From: Neckera pumila
Lineage: Eukaryota > Streptophyta > Bryopsida > Hypnales > Neckeraceae
NCBI GenBank assembly: GCA_963969595.1
Contig: OZ018409.1
Coordinates: 33,679,282-33,743,281, forward strand
Direction of reading: 5' to 3'
DNA length: 64,000 bases
A program made the position numbers and the translations under genes. The notes under the pieces are model-generated. The model made no database searches. It was given only the letters and a program-made list of their open reading frames with translations, and had not been told where the DNA came from. This document shows positions 59,169 to 64,000 of this stretch, one piece after another. How positions within the stretch are numbered: the stretch's first letter is position 1; each line of letters starts with the position of its first letter.

Positions 59169-62100
59169 TCACTGGTTTTGTTGTTTGTAAGCAAGCCATC
59201 CACAATACATAACATTATCTGGAATGGATGTCTCGGCATAAGGGCTGTTTATAGGCACCATCTCTGGATTGGCAACTCGCATATACAACTCTTGGCCAAG
59301 GTATTGTCGTTGCAAATTTTCCGCTCGTAAGTTCCATATTCCAATGTTATCCAACATCACCATTATTGCCGTCCATGAGCGAGGAAAGACCTACATAGAA
59401 GCATTTGGGGACTTTTTTGAGTTTTACCAACTATTTTCCTCCAATTCCCATATTGAATCGTTTTTTCAAGCATTGAGTACAATTTTTTCAATATTTTTAT
59501 TTCCAATACAAATTTTATAGATTTTTTCATTTGTTTTTCCTCATTTTTTTCAAATTACATCTAGATTTTTTTGTAATTGCATTGACTAACAATGAACTAA
59601 CCAGCGGGTCTCCCCTAAATTTGCTATGTAGGCTTCATATCATTTCCAAAACTAGTTATTAAGATCATAGAGATTATTGCTTGTTGGGATGAAAAATAAA
59701 GGTATATGACTTTGGAATGTATCTACAACAATTAGATAGGAGATGTTTAAGTAATATGAGTAACACATTAATTTTTTTGAATCTAATATACCATTATAAG
59801 AAATAAAGTTGATTGGAAGAACTATAAATTTTTATATAAAAATAGAATATATCTTAAAAGTGGAATATTACTTCAATGTTTTGAGTTTATAAATATAGCC
59901 ATTACAATTATAAATATATTCTTTACCAATGTCCAAACTTATTCATAAATGATAAAAACTATTAAGTGTAGAAAAAAATCTTGGTCTATTTTTTATTTTT
60001 GAAGGGTCTTAGTTTTCCACCTTTAGATTTAAACTAATTTTTGTATTGAGGATTTGTTGTGGCCATCATGTTAAATATTTGTGATTTCGAGCTCTAAAAG
60101 CGAGATTTGTAGCAATATATAATAATTCAATAAACTATATGTGACTAAACATTCATACCACTCAATACGTAGAAAGTGATCATTATTTGATACTCCATCA
60201 ATCATGAACTATACTAATTCCTCATCAAAAATCTCCAAACACCAAACATATCAATTTTCTATGTTTGTCTACCTTTGAAAAACCAATATACACAAAACAA
60301 ACACAAGCTTGAAAACATGAGGGGGTTCAGAGATTACTTGGGTTGTACATCGAGCAATAGCGTCCACCAAATTATATTGGCTCCGACTTGCAGTACTCCA
60401 TCGACCTCGATCCATGCTACCTTTTCAATATTCCAAGAGTTAGACAATGTAGTGGTTTAAGTTACCTTCACTTTTAGTTATTCAATTAATGTTGTTATAC
60501 TTTTTGGTACTACATCACAAAAACAATGAACCCTACTTCATGTGCTGATAGGTAAATAAACAAAAATTGGACAAGGGAAAGCCTCATATGAGCTATTCAA
60601 GATAATTCAATAAATGGGAGACACATTAATTCTTTTATGTAACTTTTTCTATTAGAAATTTTGTTGTGTTTAATTTGATTATTGGCTATTAGAAAAAGAA
60701 GGGAATCTCTTATTTGCCTGGAAGTCATTAAGGTTTTGGAAACAAAATTGTCTTCCTCCTAAAACTATCACCCCTACCTCCTAGACAAAAACAAAAATTG
60801 AATACCTAGTTTGAACTTTAAGGACCTTTAGGGTTAACCCTAAAATAATGAGGCCATTACCAAATAAAACAAAAAGAATCTATAACATTCAAGATGGATA
60901 GGTGCATTTGTCCTTTCTTTGGGTACCCTGATAGTTATTCCATAACATTGTATAACTAGGCGATGGTTTTTCCCATTTGGGAAAGTATTATCCTTTGCTA
61001 GATGCATGGGAGGGACTTATCAATTAATTCAAGGATTAAGGCTGGTTGAAGAGCCATTAATAAGACAATTTGTTCACCAAAATGGTCCCCCTTTTTAAGA
61101 TGCAATAGTGACCCTTGGGAGGGGCTTATTGATTAATTCAAGGATTGGGGTTGGTTGAGGAGCCATCTGAAAGACAATTGTGCTCACTAAAGGCTTCTCC
61201 TTTTTAAGAATGCATAAGGGATCCTAGCATATCTCACTTAGTAAACAATGTTATCTCATCGTTCATTTTTTGAGTCCTTTGTGCGTGTCCTTTGTGTTAA
61301 TTGTGACCTTACCCAACCACCCAAAAGGAATAACCATCCAAGTGCCAGCTTTGCAATGTGGTTTCTGTATTCTCAAACACCATCTCCACAAATGCCTTGT
61401 AAGGGCCCGTGACCACGGCCGTTGCCAATGTGGGCTCCAACATGGGCATGCTCGGCAACTCTTGGATAGAGTTGAGAGATGGCCATCCGTCAAGAGTGTA
61501 CACTCCCGAGCTGATGTTGAAATAGTCCGCAAGTTTGAGAGGGGTTGTGGTGGGCACAAAGGAAATATTGTTCACTGCAAATCTTTGACGTCCATTGATG
61601 ATGGGGGCGGAGTTCTGGAAGAGAAAGGTTTGAGACGGGGGGATGTTGCCATAATGGAACGAGCCTTGTGGGTTGAGCCGGGCTGCTCCCGTTGTCAAGT
61701 TCCATCTGCAATAATAGATGAGGTGAAAACACTCAGAATAAGCAATTCAGACCATAGTTGGAGGCACCTTTTTGTAGAGCCAAAAAAATATTTTAATTTG
61801 TAGTACTAGCAACTGGAAATCATGAATTTAAAAAATAAAAATAAAAATTGGATAAGATATGTAAATCTTATGAATTTTCAAAGGGGAAGCTCCCTAGGCT
61901 ATAGTCTTATAATCCTATAGGAACTATAACTTGGTTCTAATACCAAAGTTTAAAGAATGAACAATTAACCAAATGCAGTTAAATATAGGAAGTCTACTTG
62001 TCAAGAATGGATACATAGACGGGTTTGGGTGCTTTAATCGCATAGGTATATAGCAATACATGGTATGTTATTGTTGAGTTCCTGAAAATTCAAATTGAAT

Positions 62101-63715
62101 TCAATTTTTGAGTACATTTTACCTAAAAAAAACACTTATTTATACACCCTCTAAGTAGTTTAAAGTGAAATTTGTATGAAAATAGCTCATTCTATCATAA
62201 GGACACCATATTGCAACCTTTACCTAAAGAACTCCGAAGTCCATATTCTGGATCTTGAAGAGAGGGCTTTGGGGCAATATTTATTCCAATTGACTTCTTA
62301 CTTATCTAAATTCTAAAAAAGTGTTTGTAGCTTCGAAAGACAACCCTCTTTTATGAACAATTGATAAATTCAAGATAAATAATATATATACAAATAAAGA
62401 TGTCCAAATACATTAAATAAATAGAGTTTGACCTAAAAGGATCAGGATAATTGACATTATTTCTATTGATTTTTTCAAACCTTCTAGCTCTCAAAAGTAA
62501 TTAATCTAGTCTCTTATTCAATAATTAAGCACTTAAGCCCCAATGCACTCAATTTGAGGACAAATTACACACCTACTAAGGTGTAATGTGATAACTCATG
62601 GGTGCCTATTGGTATTTCAATGTATCCAAAGTGAACCATTTCAAGGCAAAGATGCTTTTAAACCACCTTCAAATTACAACTTAAAAATTCATATCTAATT
62701 CAACATGAATTGATAAAGTATGAATCAAACTATATTAAATCGGCTCCTATTTGTCTTTCAAGAAAATTTGATTGGAAGATGATTTGAAGTATAAAATCCT
62801 TCTAAAAATTATTGATCATTGCCTTCATTGCTAAGAAGGATGTACTACAAATGCTTCAAATTAAATTAAAAAATATAGAAACCAGTGGGAATTTTAGAGA
62901 ATTTTTTGATACTTTGTTTACTAGAAAAAATCTGCGTTTGCCTCAACAAAATCAGCTTGATGTGTTTGTTGAGGCAAATGCAAAATCTGCGCTGAAAAAC
63001 CCAAAAATACGCGGAATTTGCATTTGCCTCAACAAATACATCATATAGATATTATTGAAGCAAATGCAAATTTCTTCTAGTGGATGTTATTCTAGTTGGA
63101 TCCTTTCAATTTGCATTATGGAATATTAATAGGTTTTGCATAATTTCTTTTGGAATTTCATATGTAGCAAAGTGATACTCTCATTTTTGGATGAATGCAT
63201 TTCTATGCTAGGATGATTGCACATGACTTTAGATGAATAGATGCCATTCATCCACATAATACATATGCCATCCATGTTTTTAGGTGTGAATGCTTTATTT
63301 TTCTTGTAAAAATAGCAACTGGTTACTATTGTAAAAGACAAGAGACGTACTTACGTGATGGATTTTGCTTGACCAAGGGAGAACCAAATATCATTAGCGT
63401 CAGGTCCAAGAGGATGTATGCCAGATGCAAGACCATGGGAGTCACTGTAGTGCATGAGAGCTACCCCAGCTGAGTCCGCAAATGTGGTCGCATTCTCAAA
63501 GCGTGGACTAGCCATGATGAAGTAATCTTTGCTTGCTTGATCCGCTGTCACAAGCACAGAGTACGATTGCCCTACGTGTACGTCTAGATTGTCGAAGGAT
63601 TTTTGTTGTGTGTAAGAGCCCTCGGTTTCCACCAGCACCATCTTATGGTTCTCTATTCGGAAATTCAAAGAAGTTTTGACACCCACATTTGAAATGCGAA
63701 GGCGATATGTACTAC
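59169..63715 (-). CDS. SKU5-similar (SKS) multicopper-oxidase-like secreted protein, C-terminal part
   Basis: Four minus-strand exons are in phase: 63715-63355, 61705-61313, 60416-60338 and 59390-59169, about 351 codons. The first needs a phase-1 exon beyond the right edge, so the N-terminus with signal peptide is missing. Motifs include STYRLRISNVG and NHKMVLVETEGSYTQQ in the second cupredoxin domain, then WNLTTGAARLNPQGSFHYG. Next come LQSWHLDGYSFWVVG and MDRGRWST, then VFPRSWTAIMVMLDNIGIWN and NLQRQYLGQELYMRV. Active oxidases have an HCH-type copper site where this reads IWNLRAENL, so redox copper is probably not bound, as in the SKS family. SKU5 relatives act at the wall in directional growth. 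There is no hydrophobic C-terminal tail, so no GPI anchor is expected. Several N-glycosylation sequons (NAT, NLT, NIS) are present. Confidence 0.9.
62919..63082. mobile_element. CACTA-like foldback MITE in an SKS intron
   Basis: The ends are TACTAGAAAAAATCTGCG and GCAAATTTCTTCTAGTG. The motif TTTGCCTCAACAAA occurs four times in alternating orientation inside, so the element folds on itself. It lies in the 1.65-kb intron between 63355 and 61705. The left terminal C has become T. Confidence 0.6.
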
Positions 63716-64000
63716 CTGAGCACCACAAAAAAACATTTTATAATTAGAAGCAATCAATGCAATGCTTGAAATTGTACTTCTTTTGGGTTTCACAAATTAC
63801 AAAGAAATTGCATTTTATTACAAAATATGTATATATGTGGATGAAATTGTTGTAATTTAAATATTTTGAGCTTGATAATTTTGAACCCACAATAATTGTA
63901 TTTTTTCAAAAATTATGTCCTATTTAGACTTGGGAGTCACTTAATTTGGTCATATTTGGTCAATGATGACCAATGCCAACTAAGTTGGGGGATTTTACAT

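Noticed and set aside
60826..60845. GGACCTTTAGGGTTAACCC as another TTAA-element end
   Set aside because: It resembles a right terminus, but no left partner or collinear interior was found, so it is left unassigned.

Overview
The window is nuclear DNA of a land plant. It has spliceosomal introns with GT/AG borders, and genes restricted to or typical of plants: a BIN4-type topoisomerase VI partner, an FPA-type RRM/SPOC regulator, a SKU5-similar secreted protein and a GH5 mannanase. Intergenic DNA is AT-rich and full of short DNA-transposon derivatives. I cannot name the species. No LTR retrotransposon, rRNA, tRNA or CRISPR array was recognised.

Layout. 1-1003: tandem array of a dimeric repeat (family R). 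1655-3460: one complete TTAA-flanked element and one decayed copy. 5603-9979 (+): a nine-exon BIN4 gene that splices to 380 aa. 11588-14655 (-): a six-exon gene for a 643-aa protein with several ubiquitin-like folds, preceded on its 5' side by a GC-richer tandem array (about 14980-16250) whose units each carry a conserved candidate splice donor. 16725-22298: AT-rich DNA with two TTAA elements. 23040-26479 (-), with a possible N-terminal exon at 29065-29357: a hAT-like pseudogene broken by stops, frameshifts and a hairpin CACTA-type MITE. 26.8-27.9 kb: consecutive tandem arrays. 31142-32068: TTAA element. 34.4-36.75 kb: a genic-looking but unresolved region. 37093-39959 (-): endo-beta-mannanase pseudogene with a MITE in its nucleophile motif. 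40.85-43.35 kb: cluster of CATTA-ended elements. 43679-46104: nested CACTA, R and TTAA elements. 46593-51999 (+): a seven-exon FPA-like gene (1240 aa). 54043-57760: further TTAA elements. 59169-63715 (-): the last four exons of a SKU5-similar gene, whose 5' part lies beyond the window.

Four genes look intact: BIN4, the multi-ubiquitin-like gene, the FPA-like gene and the SKU5-similar gene. Their jobs are unrelated (endoreduplication, unknown, RNA 3'-end choice, cell wall). The most distinctive signal is a family of about 0.92-kb terminal-inverted-repeat elements flanked by TTAA and beginning CCCCTAAAGGACC. Six related copies cover roughly 9% of the window. The TTAA duplication is supported by an empty site visible within the window. 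These are piggyBac hallmarks.
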